From Nematostella vectensis (taxonomy: Eukaryota; Cnidaria; Anthozoa; Actiniaria; Edwardsiidae), in the NCBI RefSeq assembly GCF_932526225.1, contig NC_064041.1:2306699-2370698 (forward strand): a DNA stretch of 64,000 nt. Reading direction: 5' to 3'. The notes under the pieces are model-generated. The model was not told the origin of the DNA. It did no database searches and saw nothing but the letters and a program-made list of their open reading frames with translations. Position numbers and translations under genes: made by a program. Every line of letters starts with the position of its first letter. Within the stretch, counting starts at the first letter, position 1. Below, in pieces: positions 23,601 through 35,400 of the stretch.

Positions 23601-26600
23601 ATGCAGATAGTTTTAGGTGAGTTTGTACCTATATATTTTATATATATAAACGTCAAAGGATAACCATTGCAAGAATAAATAGTAATGTGTTGGCAGCCAC
23701 GGGAGCCGTAAGCTTGGGTGTTCACCTTATTTCCTAAAAGTTACACAAAATGAATGCGATAAATTATATCTATTGTGATGCAGATGATCTTGATTATTGG
23801 TATATACCTAACATAACCATACCAAGCAAAAGGGAATTGTTACGGGCCATGACAACCCGTGTTTACAAAGCGTGGATTGTGTTTACAATTCCCTTAAGGT
23901 GATAATAGAATGATATGGTGTTTTAGATATATATATATATATATATTTATTTCTTGTTTTACGTGACGTTTTTTTAATTGAATTGACATCTCGCTGTGCT
24001 TTCTTTCTCAAACATAAACCTAATAAAGCGTGCAAGAAATTAAGTCAAGTAAGTGTTAATCACTATGACTAGCGTACCTGTTACCACCTGATGGGAAAAG
24101 CAGACGTTTGCAGGTATAACGTCTGTAAACTTAGTACAATGTGCACTCACTGATTTTCAAAACACTCTTATGGCCTTTGTTTTAGCACTTAAAGTTCTTT
24201 TGGATAAAGTTTTTTATGTAGTTTTTCTATCACCACGGTCGAGTTAGAAAACTCCAAAATCAATTTTACCCCCTCTCCTGAGACTTCATTGTACAATCCT
24301 CGATCTTCTAGATACGGGCTCTTGTGTCTAACTTTTAATGTGAAACCTTTGGATAGAGCGATACCCGATACAGCATTAAGCTCTAAGTATCATGATCTGG
24401 TGCCGAAAGCAGTCAACTATAAAATTACATTTTCAAATAATCTCGATTTAACGATTTTTCTATATAAGGTGCAATTCTTCGGTCCCTTACAATATCATAT
24501 ATCCATATTTTACCGTAGGCTTAAAGAAACTTTATATGCATGAAAAAAGAACAAAAGCTAAAAATCACGGCGCTTCTTTTCCACTGCACTATCGCCACAA
24601 CGCTCCACGCTGCGGTTATTTTTGCGTCTGAAAAGAGGCATAAATAGGTAAAACGGGAAATCTGCGTTTCTTGTTTAAGTTATTTATCTTCTTTTTATAG
24701 TATTCATGTTCATTTCGCATGTCGTGGCCGCCATTACCAAGCAACAGACAGGTGAGAACACAGATTTGTCCCCAGTCTTCTCACTTTTTCCCATTCAAAG
24801 CGCTCTAGCTGGAAACTGACGAGAGAGGGAGGCAACAATTGTCACGTCAACATTCAGTCACGTGACCTCTCAGCGCAAGTCCCCTAATTGACATGTCTAC
24901 ATTCCAATCTATTCCCTGTAGCTATAGCACCGTAAATTGACAATTGTTTAAGAACGAGAAAGACTAACCAAGCCGTTACGATACTTGGTGTTATTTTTGA
25001 AAAAGCAAATACAAGATGTGAAAACGAGATCATAATTACGAGATGTTTTGCTTGTAGAAAACACTACAGTTGAAGGTTATTCCTCTGAAATTATGTTGAG
25101 AATCTTTTGAGAGCTTAATAGATTATGTGGAGCGACATCGTGCGGGCCCAGGCCTCCCGCTCAAGGTCTTGCAAATTACACATTTGGAAGCCATATTATA
25201 TAAATAAAACAGAACAGAATAAAAATAACTTCCGCTCATAGTATTTTCCAAGATCTTGAGCTTGAAAGATCGCGATTTTTTAGGCAGAGAATATTCCCCT
25301 AGTTGCCGTACAAATAAAACTAGGTATCGACTTCCCGATATTTTGAAAATTACACAAGTTATTCAAATAAGAGTGGAAAAATAAAAATCAAAGTTGTGCG
25401 AATATTTTTTTTAGCAGAATCCCAAAAGCATACGTAACTTTGCACCCTTATAAATAATGTTATAAAGCTACATTTATCTTAACAGATATTTTAACAGCTA
25501 AAAGATTATTTCTTCTATCACCTGATTACGTCATCCAGATTTAAAGATGTTCATAAACAATGATGCCATGCTTAAATTAATTTCATTTCACAACTATTTG
25601 GCGGATTTATTGCATCTGGAAACTTTCCTAACAACGGCCCTTAGAGAAATGTCCCAACAACCTTAAATCCTCCACAGACGGTAAGATATATTCACTTCTC
25701 TTGAATGTGGAACGTTAAGCTGCAGGTTATCCAGGTTTTTCTTGTATGAAGAGAATATTTGCTGCTTTTAATCCCAAATTAAATTTCAGCAAATTTGAAA
25801 TTGTCGCGCACGTTGCAAAATCATTATTGCGGGAAATTGTCAAAACACAGGGAGTTTGAAGCCGATTTTCCGTAGGATGTTGGTGTAGAGAGACGTGACG
25901 TCAATTTTGACAAGAAGACATGTGTCTGGTAGTGGCGTGGGGAGGGAGAGGACTGTTTGTAGGAAGTGTGTGGTATCCTTGATGTCAATGATTCTAGATA
26001 AAATGACAAATAAAATGCCGTTTTAGTGTGAAGATCTATAAACTCGGGAGTAAACAGTTTTCGATGGTCATTTTACAAATCAACTCACTATTTCGAATTT
26101 TGGAGGTGAGCGGTCCGGTATCGCGGGGTCCGGATCGTAGGATACCGGACCTCACGAGAGCCAATCAGAGCGCGCGATTTGATGGATACCGGACCCGAAA
26201 AAATAAATAATCTTGACATAGAAAATCAAGGATCCCCGTCACAGTACCAAAGACTAAACCAAACCAAAGCCTTGAATATTCAATTCTATAATTTTTGCTT
26301 TTTAATTTTTTAATTTTTTTTCATTGTGTTTGTTAAAACAAACCTTGTAGGGCTCAAAGCTGTCGTTCAAGACTCGCCACAAACCGACCCAGAGACGTTT
26401 GTGATGAAAGCACTACACAGAGTTGACCCAAAGCTGGTCGTGGTTCCTATTGGTTCTTCAACAATAGAACAAGTGACACCTGCCAATGAAAGGATGGCTG
26501 CACCAATGCAAGATAGTTCTATGGGGACGGTTGCCATGGCACCATCCAATATGATCGGGGATCTTCTCGCGTTGGCCAAGCCTTTAATGAGTGAGTGGTG

Positions 26601-29160
26601 TTATTGTGCTTTCTGTGGTTAAGCCACACTTCGGCACTTCGGCTCATTTGAAGCGAGGAGCGATTTGTTTATCTTAAAAAGCAGATTTACGTAGTAACCA
26701 GGTTTAACAACGCCAGGCTCACTACATGATGATGCTGTGTACATTGGTGATCTGCTTTTCTGATTTTGCATTAAAAACTTTTTTTCAACTAAAATATTGA
26801 AATCTTGTTGTTATTTCTTATCCCTTCATAGCGATCTGCTCAGTACCAAATCCATGCGGTCAGCAGTGTTACATCATAAAAATCCATGGCAACTATACGT
26901 GTGGTTGTAACCCAGGCTTCCAGCTCGCCCCGGACAAGCACCGATGCACGGGTGGGTAAATATATTGACCCTAAACTAGCATTGTCTAGTTTTCTCGTCT
27001 TGTTTTTAACTCTTTCTGTATCTTCATTTTTTTCAGATATAAATGAATGTCACGGTCCGAATAAGTGTAGTCACGGCTGCAACAACACTTTAGGGAGTTA
27101 CTCGTGCACGTGCAATAAAGGCTTTGAGCTTGGCCCTGATAACCACTCATGCCAAGGTGAGGATAACCTTACTTACTGTACGCAGCATTTTTAGAACATC
27201 GATTTGTTTTTGTCTTTTGGGATTTTCTGTTCCGCCAGTCAAATTATTCTAAGACAATCAGATTTTTGCCATCTCTCGCCTAGTGCAGTTGCCTGGCTTT
27301 CTGTCGCGACACTGTCTGGTTTTCGTCCAGAGGGTAGCCAGGGAAGTGCACAAAGCGAGACTCTGATTGTCTCAGAATGGTTTTACTGGGGGAACAGAAA
27401 ACCAAAACAAATCGTGTTTTGAAAACGCGGGTCGCGATACAACTGATCCGACAGCAATTAGAATAATTTAAAGCGTTAACGTTGACCTGTGCGTATGCTC
27501 TCTCCTGATAACATCACACCCCGAGATGATAATAGCACATAAATATCAACAACCTGAACCACATATGACCAATACTGTCCGTACGCTTGGCCTTGAAAGC
27601 GTCACATACTGAAATGAGGGTAAACTATACACATAATTTATCAACAACCATGAGACTAGCCCACATATAAACCTACCCTGGGGGTCGTTTCTCAAAACTC
27701 ACGGTAATAACCGGGCCCGTTAGTGTACCGGGAGAGTTTCAGGATTCTTTTCCGGGCGATGAAAAGCGTTTCTCAAAGCTAGCGGTAGCGTCCCGGTTGT
27801 TTACGGGTTCCTGGATAAGCAAATTTTAATTTTCAGAGTTAATGAATAGATTGGCTAAATAGTTATTGAATATCAATAAAAATCGTAGATTTGCGATGTC
27901 TGTAGACAATTGGTACCCCAAACACTGCTGTGGCATCGGCACTTTTCGAAAAAAAGAACAAATAGATAAAGTCTCATTTTGTAGCAAAACTTCCAATACC
28001 TTCGCAAAATTGTTTACATTATTTTAGGCGCACGGTGACAGCTAAATGTCAAATTATTTGACTGAAAAGAAACCTGATTGGCTAGTATGGAATCCCATAA
28101 AATGATGTTAGCCGTGATTGGCTCAGTTCTTACCGGGCAGTGATATGGTTACCTCAAGTGCGATGAAAACTCACTTCAATTCGACACAACTTGAAAATGG
28201 CGACATTTAATAGGAAAAAAAGCACCAAATTGGATATTTCAACTTGGCTAATTCAAGATGAATAGTTGATCTATAAATTCAGCTGAAAATATTAAGGACA
28301 AACATCGTTTTGGGTATCAATTTCCGCATTAAAAGTTGACGGGAGCTCTTGAGCTCCCGTAAGTTACCGGGCGTGTTACCGGAATCTTTTCCGGGCCCGA
28401 AAATAGCGGGCGTTTTGAGAAACACCCGTAAAGTTTATGTTAGTTGAAATTAAGAGCAACAATTGCACTTAAAAATCCAAACCAACACTGACAAAAATAG
28501 TTACATGAAATGTTAACTATGAGAAAAATCCTCTCTCTAAAATCCAATTATCTCAAATATAACGATTTCACAAAATTTATTAACCGTGTTTCAGAGATGC
28601 GGACAACTCGTCTTCCTGCTTCTCTTACGTCCTTTAGCGCCTCGACCAATAAAACATTGGCAAACCCAGTACCTACCGTGTATATAAACCATACCTACCT
28701 GCCTTCCCCGCGTCCGGCAACGCCCACATTACATAGGTGGCATGTGTTGTGGATCGCGATCATCGTCGGTCTTGCCGTGGTTCTATTCAACGCAGTCTGC
28801 ACGGCATTACTGTAAGTATAATGGTGGTGTTGGTGTTGGTGGTGGTGGTGTTGGTGGTGGTGGTGGTAATGGTGGTGGTGCTGGTAATGGTGTTGGTGCT
28901 GGTAATGGTGTTGGTGCTGGTGGTTGTGGTTGTGGTGGTGGTAATGATGGTTGTAATGGTGGTGGTGGTGCTGGTAATGGTGGTGGTGGTGGTGGTAATG
29001 GTGGTGGTGATGGTGGTGGTGGTGGTGGTGCTGGTGCTGGTGGTGCTGGTAATGGTGGTGCTGGTAATGGTGGTGGTGGTAATGGTGCTGGTGCTGGTGG
29101 TGCTGGTAATGTTGGTGGTGGTGGTAGTGGTGGTGTTGGTGGTAATGGTGGTAGTGGTAG

Positions 29161-29192
<32 letters not shown>

Positions 29193-29643
29193 CTGCTGCT
29201 GATGATGATGATGAAGACCAAGATGATGATAAGGATGATCATAATATATGATGATGATCATAATAATAATGATGACGGTAATCATGGGAATGACGGCGAT
29301 AATGATAATGATGATAATTGTAATGTTTGTGATTATGATTTTAATATATGATAATGATGGTACTTAACCTGGACAATAGCTAGTCCCCCACAAGGTCTAC
29401 CCCGGTGTAAGAACCATTCCCAGAGGACACCATTGTAACCAGATCCAAAGAATTCGTTCTACCAAAGAAAAGAAGCTTTGTGACGCATCTCGTGCATAAT
29501 ACACAGGTTCTTACACAGGGGTAAAGCCACCCGTATTACCACGCTTATATCGTTCTTCTAACAGACTTAGAAAATTTGGCAAAAAGACAACAGCTCCGCC
29601 AGCCCCACCAGCCCCGGCCCAACCGCCACAAGTAATGCCCTAG
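23601..29643 (+). CDS. Single-pass membrane protein with two EGF domains, seven exons
   Basis: Exons: 23601-23616, 24701-24751, 26351-26590, 26832-26951, 27037-27156, 28595-28811, 29565-29643; GT-AG throughout, phases consistent, 280 aa, stop TAG at 29641. Exons 1-2 build a signal peptide (MQIVLVFMFISHVVAAITKQ), split after six residues. Exon 3 is an 80-residue region without cysteines. Exons 4 and 5, both 120 bp with phase-1 edges, each encode one EGF-like domain. The second begins DINEC and continues CNNTLGSYSCTC, the calcium-binding EGF signature. Exon 6 gives a Ser/Thr/Pro stalk with N-glycosylation sequons (NKT, NHT) and a transmembrane helix near its end (WIAIIVGLAVVLFNAVC). Exon 7 is a short basic then Pro/Ala-rich cytoplasmic tail (APPAPPAPAQPPQ). 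A cell-surface adhesion or receptor role is inferred; I do not recognise a named orthologue. Confidence 0.88.
26104..26205. repeat. Inverted-repeat stretch in an intron
   Basis: GGTCCGGTATCGCGGGGTCC at the left and GATACCGGACC repeated at about 26140 and 26190 form imperfect palindromes. It may be a small hairpin element inserted in the second intron of the EGF gene. Confidence 0.45.
27681..28428. mobile_element. MITE-like element of ~750 bp in an EGF-gene intron
   Basis: The left end GGGGTCGTTTCTCAAAACTC and the reverse complement of the right end, GGGTGTTTCTCAAAACGCCC, are inverted repeats. Both continue into related CCGGGC-rich stretches (ACCGGGCCCG, TTCCGGGC). The centre is AT-rich and non-coding. 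Confidence 0.65.
28818..29345 (+). repeat. Long GGT/GCT then GAT trinucleotide array
   Basis: About 340 bp of nearly pure GGT with GCT and AAT interruptions, then about 180 bp rich in GAT/GAC. It starts a few bases after the donor of the transmembrane exon of the EGF gene. Open frames on both strands across it are artefacts of the 3-bp period. Confidence 0.95.
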
Positions 29644-30019
29644 TAATTCAAGACGGCTGGTCACGTGACGTCTGACGAGCTCTGAGCCAACCAAGGCGGG
29701 AGAAAGGATTTGTACCCTAGAGACCTATAAGGGCTTGTCACGTGCCGTCTGACGAGTTTTGAGCTTGCATAGGGTAAAAATAAGCTAATAGAGAATCGAT
29801 TTTGTGGCAAAATGGGAATCCTACAATATGGTGTTTTGATGTTTGATATACCGGACTATATCACCATTTATCATCAGAGAGGCGTATCACTACGACGCAA
29901 TATAAACGTTCATCCGACGAGCAGTACAAAACTCTTTGTCTAACCACCCCAAGTTCATGATGTGTGCTGTTTTCATATCAAACAATCTTGCTGTAAAAAT
30001 TGTCGTTTTTCTAGCTCTT

Positions 30020-30180
30020 TCTAGCAGTGTCCATGCGCGTACACATGGGTTGCGCCAAAAAGTGGGTCATTTCTCATTTAAGGAATCTTCAAATACTATG
30101 CTTTTTCCATATGATACCTACGACTGTGCACACCCCTCCCCCCCCCCCCCTCGGCCATTCGCGGAAACGCGCCTGGTGTC
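30020..30180. repeat. Dispersed repeat of the poly-C family
   Basis: Begins near TGCGCGTACACATGGGTTGC, contains AAAAGTGGGTCATTTCTCAT, CAAATACTATG and CATATGATACCTACGACTG, and after a C-run ends in CGCGCCTGG. Matches the copies at about 5020 and 35395. Confidence 0.7.
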
Positions 30181-31118
30181 GGATCAGTAGGGGATCTGGG
30201 AGAAGGGTCTAGGGGGTTTAAATGTGAAAAGACGCCAAAGAGAGCATTCCTGTAAGATATAGGCCCCCTACCCATCTTTTTTGTTCTGTTTTTTTTTTTT
30301 AATGTCACAAAGAAAATAGAGAGGTTAGTGGTTCGTGTACTGAATAAAGTGAAAAAGCATTTCCTTCTCGGGAAACACCCTGACTGGTGTACATGCTATC
30401 GAAAAAACTGACTTCTCAGGTATTTGTGTGTGTGTGTGTGTCATAAAGCCAAATGTAACAAAAAATAATCCACCCCCTCCCTCTTTGTCCGGTGCCACGC
30501 CTCCCCCTTTAGCTAAGCTAGATCCGTCCCTGTGGATCTAGGAAAGCTGCACTGATTTATTCAGAACATGGGCTTCTGCTGAAATAAGTCCCCTCCCCTT
30601 TATGCCGGTTAATCGTGTCATTGTCTTTGTCTTTGCTAGTCTCTAGTAAGACTTACAGATGTATAGAATTTGTTAAAAAATTAGAAAAATAATTAAAGTG
30701 GCAGTGATTGTGATGATGATGCCAAAATTAATCAATAAACATAGTCTAATTGGGAGTACGAGTATCTTTCTTCTCATTGACGGGTATTTTATTTTGTGAT
30801 ATTTTAGCAGTTTCTTAAATTTTTAATAAATAATCACAACGAAAACGATACCAAAAAAGAATTACAAATAAAAACTACTGCAACAACAGCAATAGGAACC
30901 AAAATGTAGCAATAACAGCATGAATACTACACCAACGAAAAAAAATATATATAATGACAACCAATAAATCGGCCTAAGCTTAGCAGCGGTATCTCCGTCA
31001 ATGGTTTTTTTCGCTTTGCTTGACCTCTCCGATGCCACTCGGTAGAGTACAAATAATTTATAAAAACAAAACAGGCGATTGATACTCAATAAAAACATCT
31101 GAGTATGCTGTTGTAAGG

Positions 31119-31672
31119 CTTTCTCTTGACGCTTGTTACATACCTATAGGCCTACTAGTATATATAGCTGACGCTTGTTACATACCTATAGGCCTACTAG
31201 TATATATAGCTGACGCTTGTTACATACCTATAGGCCTACTAGTATATATAGCTGACGCTTGTTACATACCTATAGGCCTACTAGTATATATAGCTGACGC
31301 TTGTTACATACCTATAGGCCTACTAGTATATATAGCTGACGCTTGTTACATACCTATAGGCCTACTAGTATATATAGCTGACGCTTGTTACATACCTATA
31401 GGCCTACTAGTAGATATAGCTGACGCTTGTTACATACCTATAGGCCTACTAGTATATATAGCTGACGCTTGTTACATACCTATAGGCCTACTAGTATATA
31501 TAGCTGACGCTTGTTACATACCTATAGGCCTACTAGTATATATAGCTGACGCTTGTTACATACCTATAGGCCTACTAGTATATATAGCAGACGCTTGTTA
31601 CATACCTATAGGCCTACTAGTATATATAGCTGACGCTTGTTACATACCTATAGGCCTACTAGTAGATATAGC
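31119..31672. repeat. 13-copy 42-bp satellite array
   Basis: Thirteen nearly identical head-to-tail units of 42 bp, each containing GACGCTTGTTACATACC, then TATAGGCCTACTAGTATATA. Only isolated changes separate units (TATATA to TAGATA in two, CTG to CAG in one). There are no spacers, so it is a plain tandem array. Its homogeneity implies recent expansion. Confidence 0.97.
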
Positions 31673-32417
31673 TGTAGAAAAACTAGGAATTGTCTATAGA
31701 AAGAGTCGTGGAGACCGAAAAAAAAATCAACTAAGATTTAAGCTATATTTCGTAACCTTTCGGAAGACAGAAGTTTTACTGACCTTTCGTACATTAGCCC
31801 TTCATCGGAGCCAAAGAAACAAAAGCTGGAAGGGGGCTGTTTTATAGTGTCTTAGCGTTTATCTGGTTACATAACATGAGCGTTTTAAACGATTTCAAAC
31901 GATGATTACTAGCCATTACAACATTTCACGCCATCTTGGTTTATCACCCAATAGACACGGATCCCTTATGATGATCATGGCTTCTTTGTAATTTTTTTAT
32001 TATAACACGTTTAAACTTCCTCTTCCGGTCCATAGCATATAGCGTGACTAGCGTGGAGGCCTGGGTCGAGTAAACACACATTCCAAGGGCCCTCAGACTG
32101 AAAGTGCGCTCGTCTAAGCGCCTTTTGTTGTCCTGAGCTGAATGCGATATTTAATCACTATCATTTGATACCCTAATAATCTATGCACAAAAAAATGAAA
32201 GGCCCTGACTGGGACTGAAGGAGCCACGCGATTAGTCCAAGGCATACCAAGCCAGTCTTCGCCACAGCCTTTTCGCTTCGTTGGAGGCGAAGGGATACCA
32301 GAAGTCAGGTCGAGCAGTGGTTAATTCCATGCTCTGAGCCTGTACACACTATCTCGGAATCTTCAACACACGCACAACTACTGATTCCTCAGTTGGGAGC
32401 GTGTTCGTGGCTTCAAA

Positions 32418-35400
32418 ATGGCTGCAACTCGGCTGATAATTGACGTTCTGCTGGCTGTGGTGTGTGTCGCCGTGTTAGCTGTCTACGGTAAGCTTCTATA
32501 TATTTTTTTACCTAATTTTATCAAGGAATTCCTCGACTGAACCGCGCGCTCGGTTGTAGAATGCCTCTTTGTGGTCAAACCCCTCAAAAAGGCCACTGCA
32601 ATTGTGTACATAAATATAACGGACAAAGACTGCCTGTGTTAGCAAATAACATTAAATTATTCAATACCTAATTTTCCAATTTAGCCGCGCGCTTTGACCA
32701 CTAGTTTAATTTTTTATTGTTGTTTTAATGCAATAGGCAGTTGGTATAATACAGCCCGACACGAACGCTCTTTCTTCCCAGGACCGTCTGAGGCCTTATA
32801 AGTGTTTTCGTCACGCATGCCGCTAACCATTACAGGTCTCCTTACTTACTCTCTATTGACGTAGCTCGGCTAGCATGCTGCAATCGCCGTCTTCCTCTGT
32901 GTGTACTTTTCGATTAAGGATTTCAGCACCTTCAGAGAAATGTAGAAATTGATGTCGACAGGTTTTTACTCTCCAAACCGGGTCATTAACCGAGGCTCGG
33001 TCCCTATCCGCACGCAACCAGTCCCTAATCTTCGCATAATGCACGGATTAGACTAAACTATCGCTGTACGCGCAACAGTTTTTAGAAATAAAGGCCCACA
33101 TAAGCTTTTTTTCCCGGGGAAAGTTTGTTTAGTATCTGAAGTGTGTAATTTCATACTTTTTAAAAAGAACTGTCATTAGATCTGTTGCTCTAAAAACTGT
33201 TTGTTTATTTGCACATGTTTATAGATATTATCGGTTTTGAATATTGTTTATAATTATTTGTATTATCCATCCTCTGGAATTATGCTGCTCTTGAAGTGTG
33301 TTGGATATGGCTGATGCGCCTTGTGTTACACCAGATCGAATAGTCAGACTTCAAAAATATTCCGTCTTTTGACCTATCAACCTCCCTCTATGGATCCTCT
33401 GCACAATCTCCGCCAAATATATTGAATAAATTTAACGAAAACGCCAATTAAACGCTCTTTTATCGCTGCGATGGCTTAGTGGCCATTTTATTTTTACCAG
33501 CATATTTTAAATTTTTGGTAGAGCGATTGTTTTCCACAGGAAACCCGTCTGCATCGCTATCTCAAGACTATAAATACGTTGAGTGATAAACTAGGAATGG
33601 AATTTACTGCTTGGGTGTGTTAATTGGTGATTTATTTGAAGTTAATTACCTTTTTACGGTAAAAAGCATGTGTTATGGAGGACATTTCTTCGATAAACCA
33701 CCATCTTGTGATTTGAAGACGTCATTGTTTTCAACCAATGTTGGAAGTATAAACATGAAAAGAGATATCAAAATAACCATCTAAAAACAAAATCTCACGC
33801 TACTTTAAAAATATCTCAACAGCTTTTTTAAATCGGCCGATGGAAATGGATGCTTTCTCACACTTTGTGCTTTGCTAGGTTAACAAAATAGAACTGTCAG
33901 TTTACGAGAGTGCTATTCGCGGAGAGTTGACTGTAAAAAAGGCTCTTTACCGTAAGAGACATTTTCGATGTTAGACACGTGACCCACTATTCTCTCACTT
34001 TCCGTGGGCGTAGAATATTGGGTTATATAGGCTCTTGACAGTTAACTGCTTAGGAAGCCCAGCTGTATTCATCGTATCGGCTATACGGATTCTATTAGGA
34101 CTACTATTATACGGAAGGCTTAGTCAAAATCATGAAGATAATGAAACAAAAATTGCAGATGGGATTCATAGTATTTTCAAACACGCAACACCTTGTCAAA
34201 TAAGGTTGTACTCGGAGAATTCATTAACCCGCAGTGGCTCATGGGTATCAGATAAATAACCAAACAAGCGTATATAAAAACAGATACAGGAATGAAAAAC
34301 GGTAACATTTTTTATTTATGTTCCTGTCAACATTTACATTTCAGAGATCAGGACTCAACCATTTATTTGTTGCCTATTGCGCCTCCAACACATGGATTCC
34401 GTGTATAATATGTGTATAATAAGTGTAACCTTATTTGAAATAGCAGGGATATATGTACTACTCATAGTAAAGTGTCAGCGAATTAAATGACTCACTCTAT
34501 ATCTTCGTGTGAGGCGGTGTCACGTGATGTCTGTAGGGGTCACGTGATGTAGGGGTCACGTCGACGTCGTTTGCGTCCGCACTTGAGCAAAGATGATGCA
34601 TCTACGGCAAAGCAAAGCGTATTCAGCCAGTAATACTTACATGTGTACTCTTGTGTGTATTTTCGACATTTTAGATGATATGCCCGCGTTAACTCCCCTT
34701 ACAAAAACCTCCCCCCCCCCCCCCCGAACACACAACCTCGAAGACTTCCCCCCTCCTCCCCAACCCCCTAAACATAACTCGCTCCTTGAGAATGTTCCTT
34801 GGGGGACCCAGGCACGATCTCTGCGTTGTCTGTTTTGTTGTTGTCTTTATTAGAGCAAGCAAATGCTTTCTTCTTTCGAGTTCTTCTCCTAATCCCTTGT
34901 AGGCTCTTTTGAATCCGCTTTTACTGTAAACCTTTTGACAGCGATTGTTTTCCTGTTCCAGCCGCTCCAAGATCAGATGATCTCGACATAATTAGAGTAA
35001 GTATGGAGTAATACTAGCGTTCTGTGCATCATATTGTAAGAATAAATACAAAAAGCCCAAATAGTCGGAATAATAAATATAATACATTAGAAACTGGTCT
35101 TCTTAATAAGTCTAATTAAAGACGAAAATTTGGCAGATTTGAATACCATTGTTTGGTGTATTGCACATTTTAAGAAATATATCTAATTTTTGATGCATCT
35201 AACCTCTAATAGATGCACAGATACGCAACGTGACGCGTCTTCTGTGCATCTATTAGAGGACAGACACACCAAAAACGAGATCTATTTGTTTCATACAACG
35301 AGATAATAACTCAAAATCTCAAGAAAATATAGCAACATCCTGTTATGAAGAGTGGTGTCCTTATTAACGGGGCTACATGAGGACAGCTTCTTAGGTCCCT

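Larger units (their letters stand above)
29644..32417. other. Intergenic region with repeats
   Basis: Between the EGF gene and the collagen gene. Holds a poly-C family copy (30020-30180), a GT run near 30425-30440 and the 42-bp array (31119-31672). No supportable gene. The collagen promoter should lie within the last several hundred bases before 32418; I see no clear TATA box. Confidence 0.5.

Noticed and set aside
28695-29351. Four overlapping long open frames (His-rich, Gly-rich, Val-rich, Thr-rich) on both strands
   Set aside because: They are translations of a 3-bp periodic repeat in an intron, with no splice or homology support.
31119-31672. CRISPR-like regular array
   Set aside because: No spacers; units abut directly and are identical, and the DNA is eukaryotic.
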